Source: an uncultured Bacteroidia bacterium (GTDB taxonomy: Bacteria > Bacteroidota > Bacteroidia > Bacteroidales > UBA932). From it: 64,000 bases of DNA. The notes below the pieces were generated by a model. It saw only the letters and a list, made by a program, of their open reading frames with translations. It made no database searches and was not told where the DNA came from. The stretch is taken from assembly GCA_902780455.1 (NCBI GenBank), contig CACZFO010000003.1:1-64000 (forward strand), read 5' to 3'. Both the position numbers and the translations under genes were made by a program. The first letter of the stretch is position 1. Every line of letters begins with the position of its first letter. Shown piece after piece: positions 41,368-50,320 of this stretch.

Positions 41368-42780
41368 ATGGCAACTAAGAAATACAGAGTTGAATCAGAT
41401 CTTCTGGGAGAACTCAAGGTTCCTGCAGAGGCTTACTACGGAGTTCAGACTCAGAGAGCTCTGAATAACTACCAGATTTCCGGAATCAGGATGTGCGACT
41501 ATCCAGATTTCGTAACCGCTATCGCATATGTAAAACTTGCTGCTATTCAGGCAAATAACGAGCTTGGAGTAGTAAACGACACCATCACCAAGGCCGTTGT
41601 CAAGGCTTGCAAGGAAATCATTGCCGGCAAGATGCACGAAGACTTCCCTATCGACATGCTTCAGGGCGGTGCAGGTACTTCTGTAAACATGAACGCAAAC
41701 GAGGTTATCGCAAACCGTGCACTTGAGATCATGGGCAAGGAGAGAGGAGACTACAAGTTCTGCTCACCTAACGACCATATCAACTGCGCACAGAGTACAA
41801 ACGACGCTTATCCTACAGCACTCCACCTTACCATCGTGATGATGAACAAGAAGGTTGTGGAGAGCCTCAAGGCACTCGTTGCTTCTTTCAAGGCAAAGGC
41901 AAAGGAATTTGACAAGATCATCAAGATGGGTAGGACCCAGCTTCAGGATGCAGTTCCTATGACCCTCGGTCAGGAATTCAAGGCATTTGCTGATTCTCTG
42001 GAAGAGGAAATCGAGAACCTCGAATACAACAAGAAGAAGCTCTATGCCATCAACATGGGCGGAACAGCTATCGGTACCGGTATCAACGCAACTCCAGGCT
42101 TCACCAAGCTTTGCTGCAAGAAGCTTGCTGAACTCACCGGAGAGCCTTTCGTAGCTGCAAAGAACCTCGTAGCCGCTACTCCTGACACAGCAGGTTACGT
42201 TGCATATCACGGAGCCCTCAAGAGACTGGCCGTAAAACTGTCAAAGGTTTGCAACGACCTCCGTCTCCTGGCTTCTGGTCCAAGATGCGGTCTGGGAGAA
42301 ATCAACCTTCCTCCAAAGGCTCCTGGATCTTCAATCATGCCTGGCAAGGTTAACCCTGTCATTCCTGAAGTTACCAACCAGGTTTGCTTCAAGGTTATCG
42401 GAAACGACACCGCCGTTGCATTTGCAGCTGAGGCCGGTCAGCTCCAGCTCAACGTAATGGAGCCTGTAATCATACAGTGTATCACCGAGTCAATCACCTG
42501 GATGAGCAACGTTATGAACACCCTCAGGGTAGAGTGTGTAGACGGCATTACCGCCAACGCAGACCATTGCATTGACCTTGTAAAGAATTCCATCGGAATC
42601 GTAACTGCCCTCAACCCTTACATCGGCTACAAGGCCAGCACCAAGATTGCAAAGGAAGCACAGCAGACAGGCCGCAGCGTTTACGACATAGTACTTGAGC
42701 AGAAGGTCATGACCAAGGCTAAGCTTGACGAGGCCCTCAGCCCGAAAAACATGCTCGCTCCACGCGACTACAATAAATAG
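41368..42780 (+). CDS. aspA: Aspartate ammonia-lyase
   Basis: 470 residues. Deaminates aspartate to fumarate and ammonia, feeding fumarate respiration and succinate formation. The flexible loop GSSIMPGKVNPV holds the catalytic Ser of the aspartase/fumarase C superfamily. DLLGELKVPAEAYYGVQTQRA and STNDAYPTALHLT favour aspartase over fumarase; this distinction is from overall resemblance and is fairly safe. Strong promoter and strong terminator; a stand-alone gene. Confidence 0.93.
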   Translation: MATKKYRVESDLLGELKVPAEAYYGVQTQRALNNYQISGIRMCDYPDFVTAIAYVKLAAIQANNELGVVNDTITKAVVKACKEIIAGKMHEDFPIDMLQGGAGTSVNMNANEVIANRALEIMGKERGDYKFCSPNDHINCAQSTNDAYPTALHLTIVMMNKKVVESLKALVASFKAKAKEFDKIIKMGRTQLQDAVPMTLGQEFKAFADSLEEEIENLEYNKKKLYAINMGGTAIGTGINATPGFTKLCCKKLAELTGEPFVAAKNLVAATPDTAGYVAYHGALKRLAVKLSKVCNDLRLLASGPRCGLGEINLPPKAPGSSIMPGKVNPVIPEVTNQVCFKVIGNDTAVAFAAEAGQLQLNVMEPVIIQCITESITWMSNVMNTLRVECVDGITANADHCIDLVKNSIGIVTALNPYIGYKASTKIAKEAQQTGRSVYDIVLEQKVMTKAKLDEALSPKNMLAPRDYNK

Positions 42781-42850
42781 GCAATTGGCGTGATATCCGA
42801 ATAGGGTAAAGAGCCCTGCCGGATAATAGCCTGAGTATTAACTACTTAAT

Positions 42851-42886
42851 AAAACTCCTTCCTCGGAAAACCAAGGAAGGAGTTTT
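42851..42886. terminator. Bidirectional terminator between aspA and tdk
   Basis: Perfect 13-bp stem AAAACTCCTTCCT / AGGAAGGAGTTTT with a 10-base loop; A- and T-ends serve the two convergent genes. Confidence 0.92.
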
Positions 42887-42950
42887 ATTATATCGCTGTA
42901 TTTCAGATATTTAAGGGGCAGGATACATAAAACCTCAAGACGGCAGGTTT

Positions 42951-43544
42951 TTACATCTTACCCTCTTCCTTCAGAGCCTTATTGAAACAATGGCGGCACA
43001 ACGGCTCGTATTTGTCCGTTTCGCCGATCAGTACCTGCTGGTCTGCACCGGCTCCCTTGACTGAAGGCAGGCGGTGGGAATGCTGGGCGGGCTGGCCGCA
43101 CCGCACGCAGATGGCATGAACTTTTGTCACATACTCTGCCCTGGCCATAAGAGCCGGCATGGGACCGAAAGGCTTGGCAAGATAATCCATGTCAAGGCCG
43201 GCTACTATTACCCTTATGCCCTTATTTGCCAGTATGTTGCATACATCTACTATTCCATCGTCAAAGAACTGTACTTCATCTATGCCAACAACATCTACAT
43301 CCGTGGCATAAAGCAGGATGTTCTGGGAAGAATCCACGGCTATGGACTGAATTGAATGGCCTTCGTGAGAAACCACATCATTATCTGAGTAGCGGTTGTC
43401 TATGGACGGCTTGAATATCTGCACCCTCTGACGGGCAAAATTGGCCCTCTTGAGCCTGCGGATAAGTTCTTCTGTCTTGCCCGAGAACATACTTCCGCAG
43501 ATAACCTCTAGCCAACCAGCCTGTTTTGCATTTTCAAGAAACAT
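42951..43544 (-). CDS. tdk: Thymidine kinase
   Basis: 197 residues, type II enzyme. P-loop [20 protein letters not shown] as the Walker B region, and the lasso zinc site [14 protein letters not shown] with later CRHC. Phosphorylates thymidine in pyrimidine salvage. A -7 box TATATTTG lies at 43584-43591, inside a GTTATA-CAAA-TATAAC palindrome (43578-43593), giving a leader of about 35-40 bases. Confidence 0.96.
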   Translation of the reverse strand: MFLENAKQAGWLEVICGSMFSGKTEELIRRLKRANFARQRVQIFKPSIDNRYSDNDVVSHEGHSIQSIAVDSSQNILLYATDVDVVGIDEVQFFDDGIVDVCNILANKGIRVIVAGLDMDYLAKPFGPMPALMARAEYVTKVHAICVRCGQPAQHSHRLPSVKGAGADQQVLIGETDKYEPLCRHCFNKALKEEGKM

Positions 43545-43577
43545 TTTTCCTATTTTTGTACGGTACTCTCAAATGTC

Positions 43578-43593
43578 GTTATACAAATATAAC
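43578..43593 (-). promoter_or_regulatory. tdk -7 box within a palindrome
   Basis: TATATTTG on the minus strand at 43584-43591, embedded in GTTATA-CAAA-TATAAC. The symmetry may be a regulator site or chance in an AT-rich region. Confidence 0.45.
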
Positions 43594-43629
43594 ACAAATT
43601 GAGTTAAATAATTTCAAACCTCTGTAATT

Positions 43630-44499
43630 ATGGAAGAGAAAAAGGGGCTTCTTTCTGCACTGGCAGAAACACTGAAGCAATACGAGCTGAATCAGGCTGA
43701 CGACAAGGAAAGCATGGCCATTGCACTGGAAGAGAAGCTGGATGAAATTGCCAAGATGATCTCTTCCCTCAGCGACAGGATAGATAACCTCAGCAGCCGC
43801 GTGAACCACATCGGTGAAAAAGTTGACATTCTTGAGAACCGTACTGCTGAACCGGTCCGGACCCCTGAAGAAGACATTCAGACTCCTGAGCCTGTATTCG
43901 ATGAGGAAAAGGCTGAGGAAGAAGTACTCATCAGTGGAACTGCGGAACCGGTGTTTGATTCTGCGGAGGTGGACGACAATTTCCACAACGCCGATGAAGA
44001 AGACTATGAGGACCTTGATGACGAGATGGAAGAAGAAGGTGAAATAGAAGAAGTAGAGGAAGGCGAAATCGAAGAAGAAGGTGAGATAGAAGATGAAGGA
44101 GAGATGGAAGAGGATGAACAGGAGGCTGTGGAAACTGAAGCGATTGCTCCGGAAGAAACTGAAGAGGTTCCTGAAGAGAAAGCTGAAGATGTTTATCAAG
44201 AAGAAAAACCAGATGCCGCCAAAGCCTCCAAAGACTGGTACGACTGGGAATACGATTATCCTGCCGAATATGTTGAAAACCTGATGGAGAGCATGGGTAT
44301 CAACGACAAACTTGAATTCGTGAGAGAGCTCTTCAACTCCGATCCTATGATGTTTGACAGCCAGATGAAAGAGATAGACACCATGCCTAATTTCAAGGCC
44401 ATTGTCCAGTTCTTCCGCCAGGCTCATCCGGAGTGGGATGAAAACAGCGAGACCGTATACAGATTCTACATGCACGTGCGCCGCAAGTTCAGGAACTAG
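43630..44499 (+). CDS. Acidic coiled-coil protein with Glu-rich repeats, function unknown
   Basis: 289 residues, not recognised as a named family. Residues 1-75 look like a helical, coiled-coil segment. About 85-200 is strongly acidic low complexity, with imperfect tandem GEIEE-type units at 44035-44120. The C-terminal about 90 residues form a separate folded-looking segment (DWYDWEYDYPAEYVENLMES... YRFYMHVRRKFRN) with a basic end. There is no signal or membrane helix. Its stop is 1 base from the rsmI start, so it is probably co-transcribed with that rRNA methyltransferase; the acidic tail plus neighbour could fit a ribosome or nucleic-acid partner, but this is speculation. Confidence 0.75.
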   Translation: MEEKKGLLSALAETLKQYELNQADDKESMAIALEEKLDEIAKMISSLSDRIDNLSSRVNHIGEKVDILENRTAEPVRTPEEDIQTPEPVFDEEKAEEEVLISGTAEPVFDSAEVDDNFHNADEEDYEDLDDEMEEEGEIEEVEEGEIEEEGEIEDEGEMEEDEQEAVETEAIAPEETEEVPEEKAEDVYQEEKPDAAKASKDWYDWEYDYPAEYVENLMESMGINDKLEFVRELFNSDPMMFDSQMKEIDTMPNFKAIVQFFRQAHPEWDENSETVYRFYMHVRRKFRN

Positions 44500-44500
44500 T

Positions 44501-45265
44501 ATGGAATGCGGAAAACTATACCTGGTCCCCACACCTGTCGGGAATCTTGAGGACATCACTTTCAGAGCACTGCAAGTCCTCAAGGACGTGGATGTCATCT
44601 ATGCTGAAGATACCCGTACCAGCAGCGTGCTGCTGAAAAAGTACGGCATCTCCACCCACATGGAGAGCTATCACAAGTTCAACGAACACAAGAGGACTTC
44701 CAGCATTTGCAGCAGGATACTTGAAGGGCAGACAGCCGCCCTGATCACCGATGCCGGCTCTCCTGGAATTTCAGATCCGGGATTCCTGGTTACCAGGGCA
44801 TGCATAGAAAGCGGCATAGAGGTTGAGGCTCTTCCTGGAGCAACGGCTTTTGTTCCTGCTCTCACCGTAAGCGGGCTTCCGAGCGACAGGTTCTTGTTTG
44901 AAGGCTTCCTGCCTCAGAAAAAAGGCCGCCAGACGAGGATACGCCAGGTTGCACAGAACACGGCCACTTCAATAATCTATGAATCGCCATACAGGCTTCT
45001 GAAGCTTTTGGAACAACTCATGAAAGTTGCCGGTCCGCAGAGGAAGGCCGCTGTTTGCAGGGAGATCAGCAAGGTTCATAACGAGTGCAGGAGAGGCACT
45101 TTGGAACAGTTGGTTTCATGGTTCACTGAAAACGAACCAAAAGGAGAAATAGTAGTAATAGTCGAGGGGAAAGACAACGGGAAAGATGAGGATGAAGATT
45201 TGGGAAAGGATGAGTTTTGCGAGAAGAGGGAAGGAAGACTCACAAAAGAAAGAAAGACCAGGTAA
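44501..45265 (+). CDS. rsmI: 16S rRNA (cytidine1402-2'-O)-methyltransferase
   Basis: 254 residues. Signature LYLVPTPVGNLEDITFRAL at the N-terminus and TDAGSPGISDPG, with the SAM-binding tetrapyrrole-methylase fold. Methylates the ribose of C1402 in the decoding centre. The ATG at 44501 is chosen because the frame upstream lies inside the acidic protein gene. The last about 25 residues are a charged tail (GKDEDEDLGKDEF) unlike the family core and lie within the 80-base overlap with the next gene. Confidence 0.95.
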   Translation: MECGKLYLVPTPVGNLEDITFRALQVLKDVDVIYAEDTRTSSVLLKKYGISTHMESYHKFNEHKRTSSICSRILEGQTAALITDAGSPGISDPGFLVTRACIESGIEVEALPGATAFVPALTVSGLPSDRFLFEGFLPQKKGRQTRIRQVAQNTATSIIYESPYRLLKLLEQLMKVAGPQRKAAVCREISKVHNECRRGTLEQLVSWFTENEPKGEIVVIVEGKDNGKDEDEDLGKDEFCEKREGRLTKERKTR

Positions 45266-46196
45266 GGTCAGCGACACTACTGCCAGGGGAGTCATCGGCA
45301 TGATGGTCCTGATATTCATTTTCCAGGCAGTTACATTCACAATCCACAAATGCTCAGACGGCAACCAGCCGCCTTCCGCATCAAACGGACGGGACAGTAC
45401 AGGTAACGTACTGGTCCTGTTTGAGTTTGACCCAAATACAATATCCCTGGACAGCCTTCAGATGCTCGGGTTTTCCTACAAGCAGGCTCTTACCGTCATC
45501 CATTATCGGGAGAAGGGAGGCCGTTTCAGGAAAAAGGAAGATTTTTCAAGGATGTATACCGTAAGTGAAGAGAAGTACCGGGAACTTGAACCGTATATCT
45601 CCATACCGGAAATCCACGAGAAAGAAAAGAATACATTTACCAGCAAGCCCCTGAAGGTTTCACGTGAAGGCAAGGCTCCGGGCGTAATTCCCGAGGAATC
45701 TGAAGCGGAACCTCAAGCTCCCATGCCTCAAGTTCTGGATCGGAAGGAGGCTGAAGGCACCGGCAGAGCCCCTGCAAAGCCGTACAACACCAGAATCAAA
45801 GTCAGCATAGACCTCAACGAGGCCGACAGCGCAGCTCTGATTTCAGTTAAAGGAATCGGCCCCTATTTCTGCAAGGCCATTCTCGAGTACCGTAAAGCCC
45901 TGGGAAGTTTTGCAAGCGTAGACCAGCTTCTGGAAATCAGGGGAATGGACCAGGAGAAATTCGACCGGATCAAAGACCAGGTATTCGTCCATCCGGGCGG
46001 CATCAGGAAGTTCTCCATCGCCGAGGCGGACAGGGCCTTCCTCTCCAGGCATCCTTACATAGGGTCATACAATGCAAGGGGGATAGCCCTCTTCCTCCAA
46101 AGCCACTCCAAGGAAGAATGTACCCTCAAGGCTCTCTTTGAGAACAGGATACTTTCGTCTGAAGACACCCTGAGGCTGCACCCGTATGTAAGATAG
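45186..46196 (+). CDS. Membrane-anchored helix-hairpin-helix protein
   Basis: 336 residues; further in-frame Met codons at 45192 and 45207 are possible starts. A basic N-terminus and one membrane helix (about 36-52) precede ComEA-type helix-hairpin-helix domains, e.g. DLNEADSAALISVKGIGPYFCKAI, with a second set nearer the N-terminus (LDSLQMLGFSYKQALTVIHYRE) and a third at the C-terminus. Presumed periplasmic DNA-binding protein, perhaps for DNA uptake. Starts inside rsmI with an 80-base overlap. Confidence 0.8.
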   Translation: MRMKIWERMSFARRGKEDSQKKERPGKVSDTTARGVIGMMVLIFIFQAVTFTIHKCSDGNQPPSASNGRDSTGNVLVLFEFDPNTISLDSLQMLGFSYKQALTVIHYREKGGRFRKKEDFSRMYTVSEEKYRELEPYISIPEIHEKEKNTFTSKPLKVSREGKAPGVIPEESEAEPQAPMPQVLDRKEAEGTGRAPAKPYNTRIKVSIDLNEADSAALISVKGIGPYFCKAILEYRKALGSFASVDQLLEIRGMDQEKFDRIKDQVFVHPGGIRKFSIAEADRAFLSRHPYIGSYNARGIALFLQSHSKEECTLKALFENRILSSEDTLRLHPYVR

Positions 46197-46214
46197 AGGA
46201 TTCAATTTTTTATG

Positions 46215-46222
46215 TAAATTTG
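46215..46222 (+). promoter_or_regulatory. -7 box TAAATTTG for the Nat-type ABC operon
   Basis: Lies 26 bases upstream of the ATG at 46249. Confidence 0.6.
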
Positions 46223-46248
46223 ACGGTCACTAAACAATCATACAGAAG

Positions 46249-47220
46249 ATGGGATTTATCAGTTGTGAGAACGTGGTCAAGAAGTTCGGCAGTTTCGTTG
46301 CCCTTGACCACATCAATTTGGAGATTCCCCAGGGCAAGATTTTTGGTTTCCTGGGTCCTAACGGAGCTGGCAAGACCACTCTCATCAGAATCATCAACCG
46401 CATCACCCTTCCTACCGAAGGCCGGGTGCTTTTCAATGGAAAGGAAATAAGGCTCAGCGACATAGAACGTATCGGCTATCTCCCTGAAGAGCGCGGCCTT
46501 TACAAAAAAATGAAGGTGGGAGAACAGGCCCTGTATCTTGCACGCCTCAAGGGAATGTCAAAGGGCGAGGCTACCAGGGAACTCATGAAGTGGTTCCAGA
46601 AATTCGGAATCCAGCCTTGGTGGAACAAGAAGGTGGAAGAACTCAGCAAAGGCATGGCCCAGAAGATACAGTTCATCACCACAGTCCTTCACAAGCCGCA
46701 GCTGCTGATCCTGGACGAACCGTTCTCCGGCTTTGACCCTATAAACGTAAACCTCATCAGGGATGAAATCATAAGGCTCAAGGACGAGGGATGCACGATC
46801 ATCCTCTCTACCCACAACATGGAATCAGTTGAAGAACTCTGCGACGAGATTGCCCTGGTCAATAAGGCCAGGTTGGTAATCACCGGCAACGTAGACCAGA
46901 TCCGAAGGGATTACGGGCACAACCGGGTGGAAGTATGCTATCAGACTGATGCCGGGAAAGTCCTCCAGTCTGAGGAAGGCCTGTTCTCCGTGGTTTCTTC
47001 CGAACTGACCAAAAACGGTACAAGAAGCATAATCGAAGCAGCTCCTGAAGCCTCAAGCCGCAGCCTCCTGGGCAGCATCTCATCCCAGGTGGACATAATT
47101 TCCTACCAGCCTCTGATGCCAAAGATGAACGAGATATTCATAAAGCTTGTGGGAGAAAGCGGAGGAGCCACATCGCAGAGCTTTGAAGATTACAAGAAGT
47201 CCAACCCTAAAACCCTATAG
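46249..47220 (+). CDS. ABC transporter ATP-binding protein, NatA-like
   Basis: 323 residues. Walker A GPNGAGKTT, signature LSKGMAQKIQ, Walker B LLILDEPFSGFDP, switch His in STHNMES. The C-terminal DUF4162-like extension (about 235-300) is typical of NatA. It energises the permease encoded 3 bases downstream, which in relatives exports sodium or other small solutes. Confidence 0.92.
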   Translation: MGFISCENVVKKFGSFVALDHINLEIPQGKIFGFLGPNGAGKTTLIRIINRITLPTEGRVLFNGKEIRLSDIERIGYLPEERGLYKKMKVGEQALYLARLKGMSKGEATRELMKWFQKFGIQPWWNKKVEELSKGMAQKIQFITTVLHKPQLLILDEPFSGFDPINVNLIRDEIIRLKDEGCTIILSTHNMESVEELCDEIALVNKARLVITGNVDQIRRDYGHNRVEVCYQTDAGKVLQSEEGLFSVVSSELTKNGTRSIIEAAPEASSRSLLGSISSQVDIISYQPLMPKMNEIFIKLVGESGGATSQSFEDYKKSNPKTL

Positions 47221-47223
47221 AAC

Positions 47224-48639
47224 ATGAGCAAGATCGGTATTATAATCGCGAGGGAATACTCAACAAGGGTAAAGAAAAAGAGCTTCATAATCGGCACCTT
47301 CCTGGTCCCGATCCTGTTTGCCCTGATGTTTGTCATCCCGATGCTGATAGCAGCCTATTCTTCTGACAACAAGGTGCGTACCATTGCGGTGGATGACCGG
47401 AGCGGGGTTGTGGCACAGAAACTTGAGAACAAGGAGAACATCAATTACGTGATGATAGACGGTGTTCTTGCCGAACAGATCAAGAAAGACCTTCCAAAGT
47501 CGGACACCTACTACGCACTTCTTCAGATATCACAGATGGATTCCATGAAGAATGCAGACGTTTCCATATTCTGCCCGGAACAAGTCAGCATATCACTCAA
47601 GGACCAGATACAGAGCCAGGTGAATGAGATCCTCTCTGCCAACAAGCTGGCCTCCTATGACATTCCTGACCTCGAAAAAGTACTGGACAACATCCGCAAC
47701 ACATCCCACGTGAAGACACTCCAGGTAGGAGAAGAGGATCAGGAAGGCAAGGAAACTTCCGTAGGAGCGTACATGATCATCGGATACGTTTCCAGCTTCA
47801 TCATCTACATGTTCATCTTCATGTTCGGCAGCATGGTGATGCAGGGAGTCATCGAGGAGAAGAACAACAGGATAATAGAAGTGATAGTCTCTTCCGTAAA
47901 ACCTATGCAGCTGATGATAGGCAAGATCGTGGGCATAGCCCTTGTAGCCCTTACCCAGTTCCTTGCCTGGATAGTGCTCACCTTCCTCATAGTGACCGGA
48001 GTAAGCATGGCAACCGGAGCTTCAGGCTCATCCATCGTAAAACAGGGCGTACAGGCCCAGACAGCCGGAACTATGACAGGTGTGGACGTTGCTGAAATAG
48101 GTGCCACGGGGCTGGACATTGCTGCCGTGGATCCTGCTGCAGGACAGCCTGATTCATCCGCCGTGGATGAAGGACTGAGTGCGGTTGCACCTATCCTGAA
48201 CACCCTCAAGCAGATGAACATCCTGGGAATAATCGGCACGTTCCTGCTGTACTTTATCCTGGGCTATCTTCTGTATGCCAGCATGTTTGCCGCAGTTGGC
48301 GCCTGCGTTGACAACCAGGCCGACACCCAGCAGCTTCTATGGCCGGTAACAATCCCTCTGATCATAGGACTGTTCATCATGATGAGCGCCTTCCAGAACC
48401 CTAACTCCACCGCTGCTGTATGGGGCTCAATCATTCCTTTCACATCTCCGATGGTGATGGTGGCAAGGTTCGCATACGGAGTTCCGGCATGGCAGTACAT
48501 TCTTTCAGTCGCCCTTCTGATAGGAACATTCCTTTTCATGGGATGGCTCAGCAGCAAGATCTACCGCATCGGTATCCTGTCCTATGGAAAGAAGGCCGGA
48601 TGGAAGGAAATCTTCAAATGGTTGAAATTCAAAGACTAA
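47224..48639 (+). CDS. ABC-2 type permease, NatB-like
   Basis: 471 residues. First helix at about 20-45, a periplasmic segment, then five helices from about 180 on. GSMVMQGVIEEKNNRIIEVIVSSVKP is the conserved ABC-2 coupling region. A Ser/Ala/Gly-rich insertion of about 60 residues (about 270-330) lies between two helices. Partner of the ATPase immediately upstream. Confidence 0.9.
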   Translation: MSKIGIIIAREYSTRVKKKSFIIGTFLVPILFALMFVIPMLIAAYSSDNKVRTIAVDDRSGVVAQKLENKENINYVMIDGVLAEQIKKDLPKSDTYYALLQISQMDSMKNADVSIFCPEQVSISLKDQIQSQVNEILSANKLASYDIPDLEKVLDNIRNTSHVKTLQVGEEDQEGKETSVGAYMIIGYVSSFIIYMFIFMFGSMVMQGVIEEKNNRIIEVIVSSVKPMQLMIGKIVGIALVALTQFLAWIVLTFLIVTGVSMATGASGSSIVKQGVQAQTAGTMTGVDVAEIGATGLDIAAVDPAAGQPDSSAVDEGLSAVAPILNTLKQMNILGIIGTFLLYFILGYLLYASMFAAVGACVDNQADTQQLLWPVTIPLIIGLFIMMSAFQNPNSTAAVWGSIIPFTSPMVMVARFAYGVPAWQYILSVALLIGTFLFMGWLSSKIYRIGILSYGKKAGWKEIFKWLKFKD

Positions 48640-48644
48640 AAAAC

Positions 48645-49493
48645 ATGAAAAGCCCGTTATACATAACCCTGTGCATGATTGCCTCTCTTACCTTCCTGGC
48701 ATATTCCGATGCCGGCGCCCAGAGGGTGAAGAAGGCAGAATACACGTCGGCCCAGCTGAACAATCAGGCTGTAAGCAAGATTACCTGGACTACAGTCACC
48801 ATCAATTCCAGGTTTGATGCCACACCTTCAGACAATCTGGAGTCTTCAAAGATCATAGCCAAGTACAAGCCTGAAGTTGACAAGTACACGGACCCTATCG
48901 GGTTCTGTCCTGACGGACTGGACAGGGGCTATCCTGTGGCCACTCTGTCCAACTGGGCTTCAGACGCACTTCTGGAATATGCCCGGAACTACATTGACAC
49001 AACCTCAAGGACGGACATCGACAAGAAAATAAAGATAGACTTTTCCCTGATGAACTTTGGCGGAATAAGAACGGAGATGCCCAAGGGAAATGTTTCCAGG
49101 TTCGATATCCTTTCCATCTTCCCGTTTGACAATTTCCTGGTCATTGAGGAGATGGACGGAACTGTAGTAAAGGAACTTATGGAGTTCTTTGCCAAGACCA
49201 GGGGCCAGGTGATGGGCAACGTAAAGCTGCACATAGACGGCAATACTGTCAAGGAATGCCTGATTGGAGGTGAGCCTCTGGATGAGAACAGGAAGTACGT
49301 GGTGGCCACAATAGACTTCCTATACAACGGAGGAGACAACCTCTATCTGCTGAAAAAGAGCAACTACCTGATTCAGACGCACAAGAAGATGATGGACATA
49401 TTCATCGACTGTATCCGTAACCTCACTGCCCGGGGAAAGAACATTGAGGCAGTGAAAGACGACAGGCTGATCGTAGAAAACAAGGAGAAATGA
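48645..49493 (+). CDS. 5'-nucleotidase C-terminal-domain protein, separate from its catalytic half
   Basis: 282 residues with a signal peptide (to about residue 25, SDAGAQ). It carries the substrate-specificity domain of 5'-nucleotidases (MNFGGIRTEMPKG, SIFPFDNFLVIEEM, TIDFLYNGGDNL), normally the C-terminal half of a single protein. The metallophosphatase half is the next gene, overlapping by 4 bases. The gene order is therefore C-domain first, N-domain second. Periplasmic nucleotide or nucleoside-phosphate hydrolysis is the likely joint role. Confidence 0.9.
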   Translation: MKSPLYITLCMIASLTFLAYSDAGAQRVKKAEYTSAQLNNQAVSKITWTTVTINSRFDATPSDNLESSKIIAKYKPEVDKYTDPIGFCPDGLDRGYPVATLSNWASDALLEYARNYIDTTSRTDIDKKIKIDFSLMNFGGIRTEMPKGNVSRFDILSIFPFDNFLVIEEMDGTVVKELMEFFAKTRGQVMGNVKLHIDGNTVKECLIGGEPLDENRKYVVATIDFLYNGGDNLYLLKKSNYLIQTHKKMMDIFIDCIRNLTARGKNIEAVKDDRLIVENKEK

Positions 49494-50320
49494 CCATGAG
49501 AAAGACTTTGACATTATTTGCAGCTTTGCTCCTTGGGGCCTTTACGGCATCGGCTCAGGACCTTGTAATCCTTCACACCAACGATACCCACAGCCAGATA
49601 GAACCTCTGTCTGCCGGAGACTACAAGGGTCTCGGCGGAGTAGTCCGCAGAGAAAAATACATAAGCCAGGTGAGGGCTGAAAACAAGAATGTAATACTCC
49701 TGGACGCCGGAGATTTCTCACAGGGAACACCTTACTTCACCCTCTTCAAGGGAGATGTGGAGATAGAACTCATGAATGCCATGAAGGTAGACGCAGCTAC
49801 CTTCGGCAACCACGAGTTTGACAACGGCATGGATGAACTTGCCAGAAGGATCAGGATGGCAAACTTTCCTGTACTCAATGCCAACTACAAGATGGACGGC
49901 ACTCCCCTGGAAGGGCTCATTCCGCCTTATACGGTAATAGAAAGGGGAGGAAAGAGAATCGGTGTGATCGGCCTGAGCGTAAGGCTTACAGGGCTTGTGA
50001 GCCCTAACAGGCTAGGCAACATGAAGTACGAGCATCCGTACAAGATTGTCAACAGACTTGCCAGAAAACTCCGCAACAAGGAAAAATGCGACCTTGTAAT
50101 ACTTCTGACCCATTGCGGATTCAACGGCGGAACCCAGCAGAACCCTTCAGACGTAATGATCGCCGAGAATACTGAAGGAGTGGATATAATCATAGGAGGA
50201 CATTCACACACCTTCATCAAGCAGCCGTCCATAGTTGAAAGCAAAACCGGAAAGAAGGTCATGGTTGTCCAGGCCGGAAGCAAGGGAGAAGAAGTCGGAA
50301 GGATAGATATCTGGTTCTAA
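49490..50320 (+). CDS. 5'-nucleotidase metallophosphatase-domain protein
   Basis: 276 residues with a signal peptide (to about residue 23). All metal-site motifs of the calcineurin-like catalytic half are present: LHTNDTHSQ, LLDAGDFSQG, FGNHEFDNG, LTHCG, GGHSHTF. It lacks the nucleotide-binding C-terminal domain, which is encoded by the preceding gene. The start could also be the ATG at 49496. The stop overlaps that of the convergent histidine kinase gene by 4 bases. Confidence 0.93.
   Translation: MTMRKTLTLFAALLLGAFTASAQDLVILHTNDTHSQIEPLSAGDYKGLGGVVRREKYISQVRAENKNVILLDAGDFSQGTPYFTLFKGDVEIELMNAMKVDAATFGNHEFDNGMDELARRIRMANFPVLNANYKMDGTPLEGLIPPYTVIERGGKRIGVIGLSVRLTGLVSPNRLGNMKYEHPYKIVNRLARKLRNKEKCDLVILLTHCGFNGGTQQNPSDVMIAENTEGVDIIIGGHSHTFIKQPSIVESKTGKKVMVVQAGSKGEEVGRIDIWF

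Noticed and set aside
41229-43629. tRNA or other RNA genes in intergenic gaps
   Set aside because: Scanning the gaps by eye found no cloverleaf or rRNA-like sequence; only promoters and terminators are seen.
43814-44284. Lys/Arg-rich frames in the purine tract
   Set aside because: They arise from reading the Glu-rich GAA/GAG tract out of frame.
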